From Psococerastis gibbosa (lineage: Eukaryota > Arthropoda > Insecta > Psocodea > Psocidae), in the NCBI GenBank assembly GCA_963971405.1, contig OZ020487.1, positions 7,537,344 to 7,601,343 on the forward strand: DNA of 64,000 nucleotides, given 5' to 3'. The position numbers were made by a program, and so were the translations under genes. The notes under the pieces were generated by a model. The model made no database searches and was not told the origin of the DNA. It was given only the letters and a program-made list of their open reading frames with translations. Positions 55,326 to 64,000 of the stretch are shown piece after piece. How positions within the stretch are numbered: the stretch's first letter is position 1; each line of letters opens with the position of its first letter.

Positions 55326-55559
55326 CTACTTCAATCCATGTCTCATGTATGATCTTCGGTTTTACTGATCCTCTTTTGTACTTCCAAATCTCCTGTCCAC
55401 TACCTTTGCTTTGTGGGCAAGTTTATTGGCTAATTAAGTTTAAGGGAACTTTGTAATTAAATGACGTTACTCGACTAGTATATTTTTGTTGATGAGCCCA
55501 TATATAATTTCACCAGAGGTGCATGGGCCTATATTTTCAAATTTTAATACTAAGTGGGC

Positions 55560-56190
55560 CTCCAACGTAATGTGAATGGTACTTGTTCGATTTGCATTAC
55601 TACCTCCTATTCAGTTCCAGTAATTATTTCGTCATCATTGGAAGGGCTCCTCAACTCAAAGACCTAGTTCGACCAGTATATGAAGGCGAAAGCAGCAGCA
55701 TTGTTTGTGAGTAGGTGCCAAGCTATCATTTCACCTGGTACATTTTCGATTTCCATTACATTCGTGACCTTCCTCCCATTAAATTCTAGTAATTTCGTCA
55801 TCATAGGAAGGCCTCCTTAACTGGAGGACCTAGTTCGACCAATATATGAAGGCGACAGCAGCAGCAATGTTTGTGAGTAGGTGCCAAGCTATCATTTCAC
55901 CTGGTACATTTTCGATTTCCATTACATTCGTGACCTTCCTCCTATTAAATTCTAGTAATTTCGTCATCATAGGAAGGCCTCCTTAACTGGAGGACCTAGT
56001 TCGAGCAATATATGAAGGCGACAGCAGCAGCATTGATTGTGAGTAGATGCCAACCTGTCATATTTTCATCTGGTACATTTTCGATTTGCATTACTTTTGT
56101 GGTCTTCCTCCTATTAAGTTCTAGTAATTTCGTCATCATAGGAAGGCCTCCTCAACTCAAGGACCTAGTTCGACCAGTATATGGCCTCAT
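55560..56190. repeat. 166-bp tandem repeat (about 3.8 copies)
   Basis: GACCTAGTTCG recurs at 55661, 55827, 55993 and 56162 (spacings 166, 166, 169). Each unit contains AATTTCGTCATCATAGGAAG, GGCGACAGCAGCAGCATTG, GTAGGTGCCAAGCTATCAT and GGTACATTTTCGATTTCC. Inner units are nearly identical, suggesting recent amplification. No coding role is evident. Confidence 0.92.
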
Positions 56191-56401
56191 AGGCTACTAC
56201 GCAGTGGCACAGTTTGTGGAGCTCTCTGAACGGTCCGAGGACGGTGCCAAGGCCGCCAGAAGCCCTCCTGACCCCTTGGGCCGGTCAGACCACTGGACGC
56301 TTATGACTCACAGAGGCCTGTAAAGAACTTTCACTTTCGTTTATTGTATAATTAGCTTTATACAATTCAGTGTACCTAATAGATTGGTGATTGGATGTGG
56401 T

Positions 56402-56475
56402 TGGTATAACCTTCTTCCTCTTCCTCTTCTTCTTCTTCTTCTACTTCTTCCTCTTCATCTTCTTCATTCTTATTC
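56402..56475. repeat. (CTT)n-rich pyrimidine tract
   Basis: About 70 bp of CTT/CCT simple sequence. Confidence 0.75.
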
Positions 56476-56607
56476 TCTTTTGGCGCTTCGGCTGGTGGTG
56501 AGATTTACCCCTTCCCTACACCTCTCTCCAGACAACCCTGTCCTTGGTCTTCCTCTGTCTCTGACCTCTTTCGCAGGTCACTTTCTATAAAAATCTAAAA
56601 AAAAAGG

Positions 56608-56735
56608 TTAGCCACATACAAACAATTTTATGAATGTATCCAATAATTAACCTCGTCAGTCGCCTCGATGAGTAAATTAACACTTGTGCTGAGTTACGAC
56701 ACATCGCCGATCGGCGCGATCGCACACCGCGTATA
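56608..56735 (-). repeat. SINE-C, reverse copy, truncated
   Basis: AGCCACATACAAACAATTTT, CCTCGTCAGTCGCCTCGATG, GCTGAGTTACGACAC, then unrelated sequence. Confidence 0.7.
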
Positions 56736-56759
56736 GAGAGTATAATAAGAAGTAGTAAT

Positions 56760-56893
56760 ATTTCAGATGAGAAAATTTAAATGCTCGCATTTTCAATGAA
56801 TTTTTCATTGAAAAAATTTGATCCAAATTTCGAGGGGGGTCCATCTGACGTCATCAGAGGTGACCCCCTGGACCCCCTGTGACTACGGCCATG
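56760..56893. mobile_element. G-tract element with ACGGCCATG end, partial
   Basis: AAATTTCGAGGGGGGTCC, ACCCCCTGGACCCCC and ACTACGGCCATG resemble the right half of the element at 40669. The left end is not found. Confidence 0.45.
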
Positions 56894-57709
56894 GCTGGCT
56901 CTTTCAAAATAAAATTCACTCACAAATTCTCTTGAGAGGAGTGCAAACGTATAGCAAAAATAATTTACCACCAGAACGTCAACAAGAGTTATTCCAACTA
57001 ATAATACATGGGCGACAGGTGAAAAGATATATGATGGTCATTTCAAATTGAGCAGCGAGACACCCCCCCCCCCTTCCCATTTCCCAGTGCCCCCTCCCCC
57101 GCCGGGCTTATTCATTACGTTAAAGAAATTTCATTTCTTGAGGCAGGCCATGTGCAAAGAGATGAGAAATAATGGGTTTGGCGCGACACTCACCGTAGAG
57201 TCTGCCAATAAAAATTCAGTAGATAGGGATAGGTGCTGACACAAGGTCGGCGTTGCTAATGCTGATGGTCTCCTGTTGCTGAGTCATACTGCAAACGCCT
57301 TTAGGCCTGATGGGAAATAGGAAATCTATGGTGTGAAATTAGACTTTTCATGATTTCTAGATAAAGTAGGGGCATATCGCTACATCCTACATCTGAAGGA
57401 CACAACTCTAAATCTATCAATTTACAGAAATTGAAGTTTAAGATTTTTTTTTGTAATGAATTACCTGACAGTTCCCGCCAAATCCAACTGCCCTCGCGCG
57501 GGAAATATACACACTACACTTTTCTAGCAAAACACAGATTTTTTTTAAATATTTAGCATTGTTAAGTCGAAATTGACAATTTTTGAGTTGTGTCTTTTGT
57601 CTTCCGAAGTAGCGATATGTTGAACTGCTCAGTATCGGATTTACCTATGGGTATTTTGGCCTACACGAACCTGGATATATTTACAAAAGATATGTTGTTA
57701 TAGTTGTTG
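56894..57709. other. No gene seen
   Basis: No recognised gene. A C run lies at about 57063-57073. Confidence 0.4.
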
Positions 57710-58080
57710 TTTTCAACGCCTGCTTTCAGCATTTCTGCTTTAAGCAACCCTGTCAGCCTGGCGGGGGGAGTGAGTCTGTTTGTTAACTTGAGGAACCCTA
57801 CGGTCAGAATCTTTCCCCTCGAGGGAAAGGGGAGTTGACTGACAGGGTAAACCTCCAGATTATAGTGGATTCCGAACCACTTGGGGACCATGGTAAAGTC
57901 ACACGATTAAATCGGAGGTGACCAGGTCTCGACACGCACGTAGACTGACTGGTTTAATCTCAGCGCGATATCATGTCCCTCCATGTTTCCCTGCCAACGC
58001 TGTGCACACTGTACCAAGTTTGCCGCAGTTTGTAACAAGTTCTCCTCTCATGGAATCAACATGGTAAGGCCGTTAGCTCT
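57710..58080 (-). repeat. Repeat-R, reverse copy
   Basis: AGCCTGGCGGGGGGAGTGAG, ATTATAGTGGATTCCGAACC, ACACGCACGTAGACTG, ACTTGGTA-complement and GGTAAGGCCGT: the complement of 47515-47875 with some differences. Confidence 0.8.
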
Positions 58081-58304
58081 ACAAAAAATATAGTTAGAAA
58101 CGTTTTGCAATAAGTTGACCATAATTAAGTTTCAAAAAGCAAAGAAATTTAAGAAATTAAACAAAATTGTCGGGAAAATAAATGATTTAATTTTGTAATT
58201 AAGTCAAAACCAACACAATATTATGCCCGCTGACCCTCACAACTGTAACTTCGGGCACTGGAACTGTTGACTAAAATATTTTCAAAGGGTACACATTACT
58301 TGAA

Positions 58305-58665
58305 ACCAAGAATAGCCCAGTTGGCAGAAAACTGGACTATGAAACGGCTCATCGAGAGTCGAGGTGCTGGCGGTTAAGAAACGGAAACTAACATACTTTG
58401 GCCATGTGATGAGGAACGAAAATTATTGCCTTCTGCAAGTAATAATCCAAGGGAAGATATAAGGACTGAGGGCTCCCAGCAGAAGAAGAACATCCTGGTT
58501 GAAAAACCTGAGGCAGTGGTTTGGCAAGAGCACGACTTCTCAGCCTCCAAGGTTCAAATCGCCATGATGATCGCCAATCTTCTATCTTCTATAGAAGAGG
58601 AATTAAAAGAATAAGAAGAGGGTCGAGGCTCGACATAAGACATAAAAGAAAAAAATTTCCACCTA
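58305..58665 (+). repeat. SINE-D-like repeat split by a LINE insertion
   Basis: Left part GAATAGCCCAGTTGGC, ACTGGACTATGAAACGG; right part GGGTCGAGGCTCGACATAAG then AAAAATTTCC. In the 25.78-kb copy these two parts are adjacent. Confidence 0.6.
58345..58616 (+). pseudogene. LINE C-terminus, 'TSWLKNLRQWFG' family, inserted in SINE-D
   Basis: KKRKLTYFGHVMRNENY, RAPSRRRTSWLKNLRQWFG and KVQIAMMIANLL before stops. This is the best copy of this LINE end in the window. It is bounded on both sides by SINE-D sequence. Confidence 0.82.
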
Positions 58666-58727
58666 TATATCGTACACTCAACCAACTTGGGCTTCTATAG
58701 GCCATTTTTGGATTCTTTTTCTGAAAA

Positions 58728-58775
58728 TCCCAAAATTCGCCCATATTTAAAATAATTACAATTTTCTTTAACTCT
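58728..58775 (+). repeat. TTTC-ended retroelement tail, decayed
   Basis: CCCAAAATTCGCCCATAT, AAAATAATTACAATTTTCTT. Confidence 0.5.
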
Positions 58776-59489
58776 ACAATTTGTATATCTATATGACTCG
58801 AAATGGTCGTATTGACCCTAATAACCTCTAATTTTACAATCACCCATCCAGTTAACTCCAGTACCAGTTATACTGTACCATATTTAATAACCTATCATTA
58901 TCGTGCTTAACACTCGTTACCTACAAGAACATCACAATTATTTGGAGAGCTAAATGAACCAAAAAGTTAATGCTCCTAGATCTGCCTGATCTCTCCCCAT
59001 TATATACAGTAAGTACCTGGACCTTTCTCCAGCACTTGATGTTGATGAGTCTTTTTAGGCGGTTATGCGTCAACTAGGAAAATTAGAAAAAAAATTAGAA
59101 TTCAACGAGGCATCACTACTAAGAAAGGAAGAGGCGAAAATAAGGAGGAAAATGTTTATGATTATGAGAAAAAGAAGGAAAGGATGAAAAGATATGATAT
59201 GATATATATCTGAGGATTTGATAAAGTATATACAGGTACGAACAAACCTTAGGTGGTAGAACCCAGAGGACATTTAGGTTATCTTCACAGCTTTGAACAC
59301 GGGAGGTAACCGTACCGATTTATTTATAAAAATAGATGCATTTCCAAAAAGCTCATCATTTCTTTATGGTCTACAGTATGTAAATTTGACTAGGCCGGCA
59401 TTCAGACTCAAAAAGTTTCATAATAATTTTGAGGTTTTTCTTCGATCAGCAGAAAATATTTTTGTCTCTAAAATCTAGCCTTTATTCAG
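58776..59489. other. No gene seen
   Basis: No recognised gene or element. Confidence 0.4.
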
Positions 59490-59705
59490 TTTATTGAAGT
59501 ACACTTCATTTCCTTCTTCTGAGGTCACAATCAGAAACTCCCTGCATTTCATCATCCAGCAGTTTCGGTCCTACCTCTTTAGCTTTTAGGACGTTCGAGC
59601 TCCTGCGTCCTCCTGCAGTTGATCCATGAATTCCTTCTTCAGCCACACTCTTCTATTGGTTCCTTCTACTGTGTCCTCAATGATAGTGTGTACCAGAATC
59701 TTAAT
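59490..59705 (-). pseudogene. LINE ORF2 extreme C-terminus, decayed
   Basis: Reverse strand reads IEDTVEGTNRR, KKEFMDQLQEDAGARTS, LKR, then FLIVTSEE. It matches the RKEYMDQLxEDxGxRTYxELKRLA...VxTSE end with stops and a frameshift. Confidence 0.65.
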
Positions 59706-59999
59706 AAATGCCATACCCGTTTCGCTCTACTACTTTTTGTATGTGAAGTACACTACTAAAAAATATTAAAATTTCCCACCTCTATTCGTAAAATTTTCCC
59801 TCAGCCTAGTCAATAGACCCCCGTAACCTTCTGCTTGAGGAAATAATGTTTTAGGCGGTAAATCCAAAACACTTCTTTCCTTTCATTAATGAAATGCTTT
59901 AAAACCTTCCATTTCAAACTTGTCCTTTCCCAATTTTTCATCCGCGGGAAACCCCCGGACTCCCTATTTGCGAAATTGCGCTTTTATAAATATTTCTTC

Positions 60000-60600
60000 G
60001 AATGACTTCTCTGAAGATAATCATTGAGGGTCGGAACCTCTTTGTAGTACCTAAGCTACAGTGGCGTAAATAACTTCTGCTGAAAGGATACCTTAACCAC
60101 CGACCGCTGCCGAATTCACCCCCGGCCGAAAAAGCATGTGGTTGAAGGCGAAGAATATTTTCTGCGACATGATTTAGCTAAAGGTTGGATTGTTTGTATT
60201 TAGGCTAACCTTTCGCGGGTCTCCTTGGGGGGCAGAGGACATGGGGACAGAACACCGCTGAAATAACTGTGTGCTTTTGGCACGGCAGCAGACCTTGGTT
60301 GCTGATGCACTTGCCAACTCATTTCCTGCCGCTGCACCGGGTCTTCGCTCGCTGCAGCTGACCCAATTTAGTTTCTAATTAATATGCACACCGAAAAAAA
60401 TTAACTCGGAGTGTTTTCCCTCTGACGCAGGTGAGGTCTGGGCGATTTCTACACGGTATAATGCATTCAGGAGACTCACTTCGAAATAAAATAGGCTAGC
60501 TACGGCCGCGACGCAAGTCCCCTTCACAGGGTGCACTTAGTGTGGCCCTTGGATATTTATTAATTGTATTGCGTTTTTTGATTAATAAATACTTACTTAC
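60000..60600 (+). repeat. Probable retroelement 3' region with (TACT)n tail
   Basis: GC-richer non-coding segment ending TTGATTAATAAATACTTACT and (TACT)n. The last bases of the window (63975-64000) are the reverse complement of this tail. No coding part is recognised. Confidence 0.5.
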
Positions 60601-60670
60601 TTACTAGCTGTAGGATGAACAATGGGTATATAGTGCATATGGAATACAATATGTATAAGCCTTTAAACCA

Positions 60671-60979
60671 GCAGTCCAATCATGGCGATTTTAATAAGGG
60701 GGTTAATATAATACGATACCATGTCACTTGATGGCTTTAATTCAATTGTTTAAAATAAATAAACAGTAAATTTCAGAATTTTTTCATTTTTGATGTTGGT
60801 AATCGTCGCAAGAGTGCTAAGTGCGGAAAATTGAAATGGTGTCTATTTAAACAATTGAATAGTCTTCGGCAGGGTCGCGTCAGTTCATATCTTCAGTATT
60901 GCCAACATACAATTTTAAAAATTCTGAAATTTCCGGAGGTATTATAATAATACCAGATCGCCATTATCGGGCCGCAGAC
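60671..60979. mobile_element. GGCGATT-type MITE, copy 3
   Basis: CAGTCCAATCATGGCGATTT on the left and AGATCGCCATTATCGGGCC on the right. The arms also share TTCAATTGTTTAAA/TTTAAACAATTGAA and AAATTTCAGAATTTTT. About 310 bp. Confidence 0.75.
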
Positions 60980-61030
60980 AGAATTTGACTGAATGGAGCG
61001 AATCCCCACGATTGATAAATTATTGCATGA

Positions 61031-61333
61031 GCTGTGGGCCTACTATGGCGATTACAATTAACTAATTCTTGGGGTTAAAAATGTAAACAATAAATTTTGA
61101 ATCGCACTTTCTATTGTAAATTTATTTTGTTTACATTTTTAATTCCAGGTTAGGATTATAAATAATCGCCATGAGGCGCAAATTCCACCGACCTCGTTTG
61201 TGATAGTGATAGTGACATTGGCGTGGTAGCAGACATTAAAGACAGTTTAAAAATGTCTGCTACCACGTCAATAACTATCACTATCACAAACGAGGTCGGT
61301 GGAATTTGCGCCTAAGGCTTAGTAGACCCACTG
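61031..61333. mobile_element. GGCGATT-type MITE, copy 4, right end split by foldback F
   Basis: The left end is GCTGTGGGCCTACTATGGCG. The right end reads AATCGCCAT at 61165-61172, is interrupted by element F, and resumes GTAGACCCACTG, which complements the start of the left end. Confidence 0.75.
61172..61315. mobile_element. Foldback Harbinger-like element, copy F
   Basis: GA-GGCGCAAATTCCACCGACC, then GTTTGTGATAGTGATAG, GGCGTGGTAGCAGACATT and the mirror, ending GGAATTTGCGCC-TAA. It is a very clean palindrome of about 144 bp inserted in the right end of the MITE at 61031. Confidence 0.9.
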
Positions 61334-61723
61334 TTAGGCGCCCATTCCATTGACCGGCTAGGGCTATTTCCAAAAACAGTGACGTGGTAGCAGACATTCA
61401 AGACTTAGGTTGCGTTTCCTCCGATCTCGCATTGCAGAATGCAAATGACATTGACGGAAATTAGAATTTTTCTTTTTATAGAAATCTATTAAAATGTTTG
61501 TACTTAACATATCCCATGACGCCATTTTTTAATTTTAGTTTGTTTGTTTGTGATTTTACTGTATGGTCATTGATCAATTTTAATTATGGCATAGAGGAAA
61601 ATAAACATTTCCGTCAATTCTGCAATGCGAGGTCGATGGAAACGCCGCCTAAGTCTTGAATGTCTGCTACCACGTCACCGTTTTTGGAAATAGCCCTAGC
61701 CGGTCAATGGAATGGGCACCTTA
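61334..61723. mobile_element. Composite foldback Harbinger-like element, copy G
   Basis: TTA-GGCGCCCATTCCATTGACC and its complement GGTCAATGGAATGGGCACC-TTA, with direct TTA on both sides. The inner element starts after CAAGACTTAGG and carries CTCGCATTGCAGAATGC. Same architecture as C and D. It abuts the end of the MITE at 61031. Confidence 0.9.
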
Positions 61724-61949
61724 TTAAGCCTTCAGCCCCACCCACCTTCCCCATGCTATATTAGCTCCTGAATGTTTAGGAAGGTGACTAACAAATAATA
61801 ACACAACGCTTTGCTAGCTAACTGAATGAAACCCTCAGAACCTCAGGGATCCTAAGGATTCCATTCATTCGTCAGGATTTTATTGCATGAAAGTAGCACT
61901 GGCAAGGATTTTCCCTCCTAGGAAGGCCCCTAAATGATTTTTTTTTTAA

Positions 61950-62108
61950 AGGTAAATAGCACAGAAACAGAAGATTTAGTGAGTGTATCCGATTGACCTC
62001 TTCAGTCGCCTCTGTATCCGTGTTGAGTTACGACACGGCTCCGATCGCATGGCGTGTAGAGACTCGCACACCTACAAGCAAACTACCACCTTGCCATCAA
62101 AGTCAATA
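61950..62108 (-). repeat. SINE-C, reverse copy
   Basis: TATCCGATTGACCTCTTCAG, GTTGAGTTACGACACGG, GAGACTCGCACACC and AAACTACCACCTTGCCATC (A-box complement). Confidence 0.8.
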
Positions 62109-62119
62109 TAATATGTAAC

Positions 62120-62240
62120 TGCAAAGGCTTTCACGGCCGGTTTCGAGTGAAGAACCAGTAGAATCCGGGCTGATTGGCCGTGGTCGATATGAAATTGCAC
62201 TTCCAAACTTTCCGTCAACATCTGCGGAATATGCTGACAA
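62120..62240 (+). repeat. Repeat-H, compact copy
   Basis: AAGGCTTTCACGGCCGGTTT, CCAGTAGAATCCGGGCTGAT, GGCCGTGGTCGATATGAAA, CACTTCCAAAC and GTCAACATCTGCGG occur in one continuous 120-bp stretch. GGCC-GT-GGTC can form a short hairpin. Confidence 0.75.
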
Positions 62241-62318
62241 TTTTAATAACTCTTAATTAAGCCAACTAAAGTGAACGCAACCCTGACCATTGTATGAATA
62301 ACAATGTCTTTTTGTACT

Positions 62319-62370
62319 TTTACTAAACCAACCTAGGGGCGTTAAGGCTAAAAAGCCCTCTCCCACGCAT
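62319..62370 (-). repeat. SINE-A fragment
   Basis: ACTAAACCAACCTAGGGGCG, AAAAGCCCTCTCCCACGC; body only. Confidence 0.6.
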
Positions 62371-62689
62371 CGTTACAACAAAATGAGGTTACTTCCTAAA
62401 GATTTCTCGTGTGTTGGAAAAATATGCATGATACATTGATGCTTAATGATACACCCCTAGGGCCTTACACTCAAAAAATTAAAATATCCCACTGCATGTA
62501 TTAATCATTGCGGCTGAGGGCTGTGAAGTTGAAGGGCGACTCCATTCATGCGTCAAAAATAATGTTAATTATAATTTGAAATTTATATTATTAATTTATT
62601 ATATTAATTTATAATTGAAATTTAAATTAATTAATTAATTAGGCTTTGACTAAGCCTCACTGTTTTATATAAAGGGAAGCTTTAATGGC

Positions 62690-63297
62690 GACTGGATCCT
62701 ATACTACAAGGATTGGCCTACCTTATTGAAAACCCCCCAACAAACTGAGGGCGGCGAGAAATGCTACTAACTTCCGTAAATTGCTTAGAGACCATCTCTG
62801 GGGAGATTTTTGAGGAGTGAAATGTGAGAGTGAATGAATGAGTGCCTGCTCCATTATTATCTTCCCTCTTTTTCATTGGCTGTTGCTTTTTTTTTAGGAA
62901 GAATTTTATGTTATTAATTTGTCAACTAAAATAGGTCAGCTGGTAGAGTAGCCCTTCGGGGCTAAAGCTATAATATAATATAAATATTATGTTACTCATT
63001 TCATTTCTTACAAAATGCTTTCTATAAATTTTACTGTCACTGAGGCACTAGGACAATGACAATGACATCAGACATTATTACATACATGACATTATTTATT
63101 TATTTATTTTTCTTTTTAATTAATTATATTTTTTTTTCTTAAACGTTAGGTTTTCTTTTTAGTTAAAGCTCGATGAGTTGAAGGGGGGCCCAGCACGGGA
63201 ACCATTCCTTTGGGATCCCCGCTTCACAATTGTAAAACTACCTTATTATTAATTGTACACTTATGTATATAAATATACGATTTTTCATTTCATTTCA
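62690..63297 (+). pseudogene. LINE 3' end (C-terminus, 3' UTR, (ATTTC)n tail)
   Basis: PNKLRAARNATNFRKLLRDH then LWGDF and a stop, the xLPxxLRxAxSxxxFRxxLRxHLW end of CR1/L2-type polyproteins. A 3' UTR follows to TTTCATTTCATTTC at about 63282-63297. Confidence 0.75.
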
Positions 63298-63590
63298 TCT
63301 GATTTTGATGATATTTTGACGACTTTACATTATACTTTCTTGTCGATTACTTGTTGATTGCTTGATTGCATAATTTCATAGAAATATATACAGTATATAT
63401 ACAGCCATGGGAAAAATAATAAGAACGCGGAGCTTTTCACTATTTTCTCCGAAACTATTTGAGATAATTGCACCAGACTTGGACATGAACACCACTACCT
63501 GGATGTACTTCATTACTGTTACCACCAGATATAAGCAATGTATGTATTTATTTAATATTTTATATTATATATTTATAATTTTCAACATTC
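63298..63590. other. No gene seen
   Basis: A frame beginning at the ATG at 63407 (FSLFSPKLFEIIAPDLD) leads toward the LINE end at 63600. It may be part of a decayed LINE but is not diagnostic. Confidence 0.4.
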
Positions 63591-63599
63591 TCATGCATA

Positions 63600-63932
63600 T
63601 TTATCTATCTTAGCTTACAATAGACTACCAGATGAAATAAAACAACTACAGGTATCAAATATTAAATATTTCCAGACTCAAATTAGCCAATTCCTAACAA
63701 CTCAGAATATTTATCACAAATAGTTCCTAACTAAAATTAAATATTATGCTCCCTACTAACTTATTTATATTTCCTATTTTATTGTTTGGATTTCCTATTA
63801 ACTGTTATTGTAATTAGTATTAACAATAATAGTTGTTCTGGACCCATCACGGGCCACGGCCTATCAGGTCCACAGTATTTTTTGTATCTCAAATGTACAT
63901 ATAGTAATATTATATTGATTGATTGATTTAGC
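63600..63932 (+). pseudogene. LINE 3' end with (TTGA)n tail
   Basis: AYNRLPDEIKQLQVSNIKYF, QTQISQFLTTQNIYHK and a stop at 63721-63723: the YNxLPxxIKxLxxxxxFKxxLxxFL end of CR1/L2-type LINEs. The 3' UTR includes CCCATCACGGGCCACGGCC and ends in TTGATTGATTGATT. It is the same family as 31330 (reverse). Confidence 0.82.
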
Positions 63933-64000
63933 CTATTTAATAAATAACGCTCTGAATTTCGATTTCAGTCATCATTTAAGTAAGTAAGTATTTATTAATC

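Noticed and set aside
62120-62240. Repeat-H as a bona fide hammerhead ribozyme
   Set aside because: The CUGAUGA box is altered and GAAA is not adjacent to the stem as the fold requires. It is reported only as a structured-RNA suggestion.

Overview
The window is a piece of an animal nuclear genome, most likely an arthropod. It is AT-rich and has spliced genes with GT/AG introns. It holds LINE, SINE, hAT and Harbinger-type transposable elements, and there is no operon structure. The species cannot be named from the sequence. Two stretches match conserved animal proteins: the C-terminal exons of UDP-galactose 4-epimerase (GALE) at the left end, and a broken fragment of a Warts/LATS-type kinase near 53.1 kb. 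Almost everything else is transposable-element debris.

Layout. 1-4.8 kb: the last three coding exons of GALE (+ strand). The first intron between them carries an intronless F-box gene on the opposite strand, now a pseudogene with one frameshift and two in-frame stops. 4.8-26 kb: gene-poor, with 3' ends of several LINE families, tRNA-derived SINEs, a hAT-type element invaded by a LINE, two minisatellite-like arrays (about 165 bp at 19 kb, 138 bp at 23 kb) and several inverted-repeat elements. 26.8-30.6 kb: a composite foldback element, a hAT element with an exact 8-bp target duplication, and the best-preserved mobile element, a LINE with a 629-codon reverse transcriptase frame. 31-45 kb: SINEs, LINE tails, a BEL/Pao polymerase fragment, further terminal-inverted-repeat elements and one unexplained open frame ending at a splice-donor-like site. 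45-64 kb: more LINE tails, the kinase pseudogene, nested hAT elements with target duplications, a 166-bp tandem array, and a cluster of nested foldback elements at 60.6-61.7 kb.

The most unusual content is a family of seven foldback elements (150-390 bp). They share GGCG..TTCCACC ends, a 3-bp T-W-A flanking target and a conserved central motif (GACGTGGTAGCAGACATT and its complement), while the sequence between ends and centre differs between subtypes. Three copies are composites in which a second such element sits exactly at the palindrome centre. Several copies are inserted inside other inverted-repeat elements.

No CRISPR array, rRNA gene, convincing functional tRNA gene or cooperating gene system was seen. 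The genes do not form a pathway; the biology of this window is mainly that of transposon nesting.
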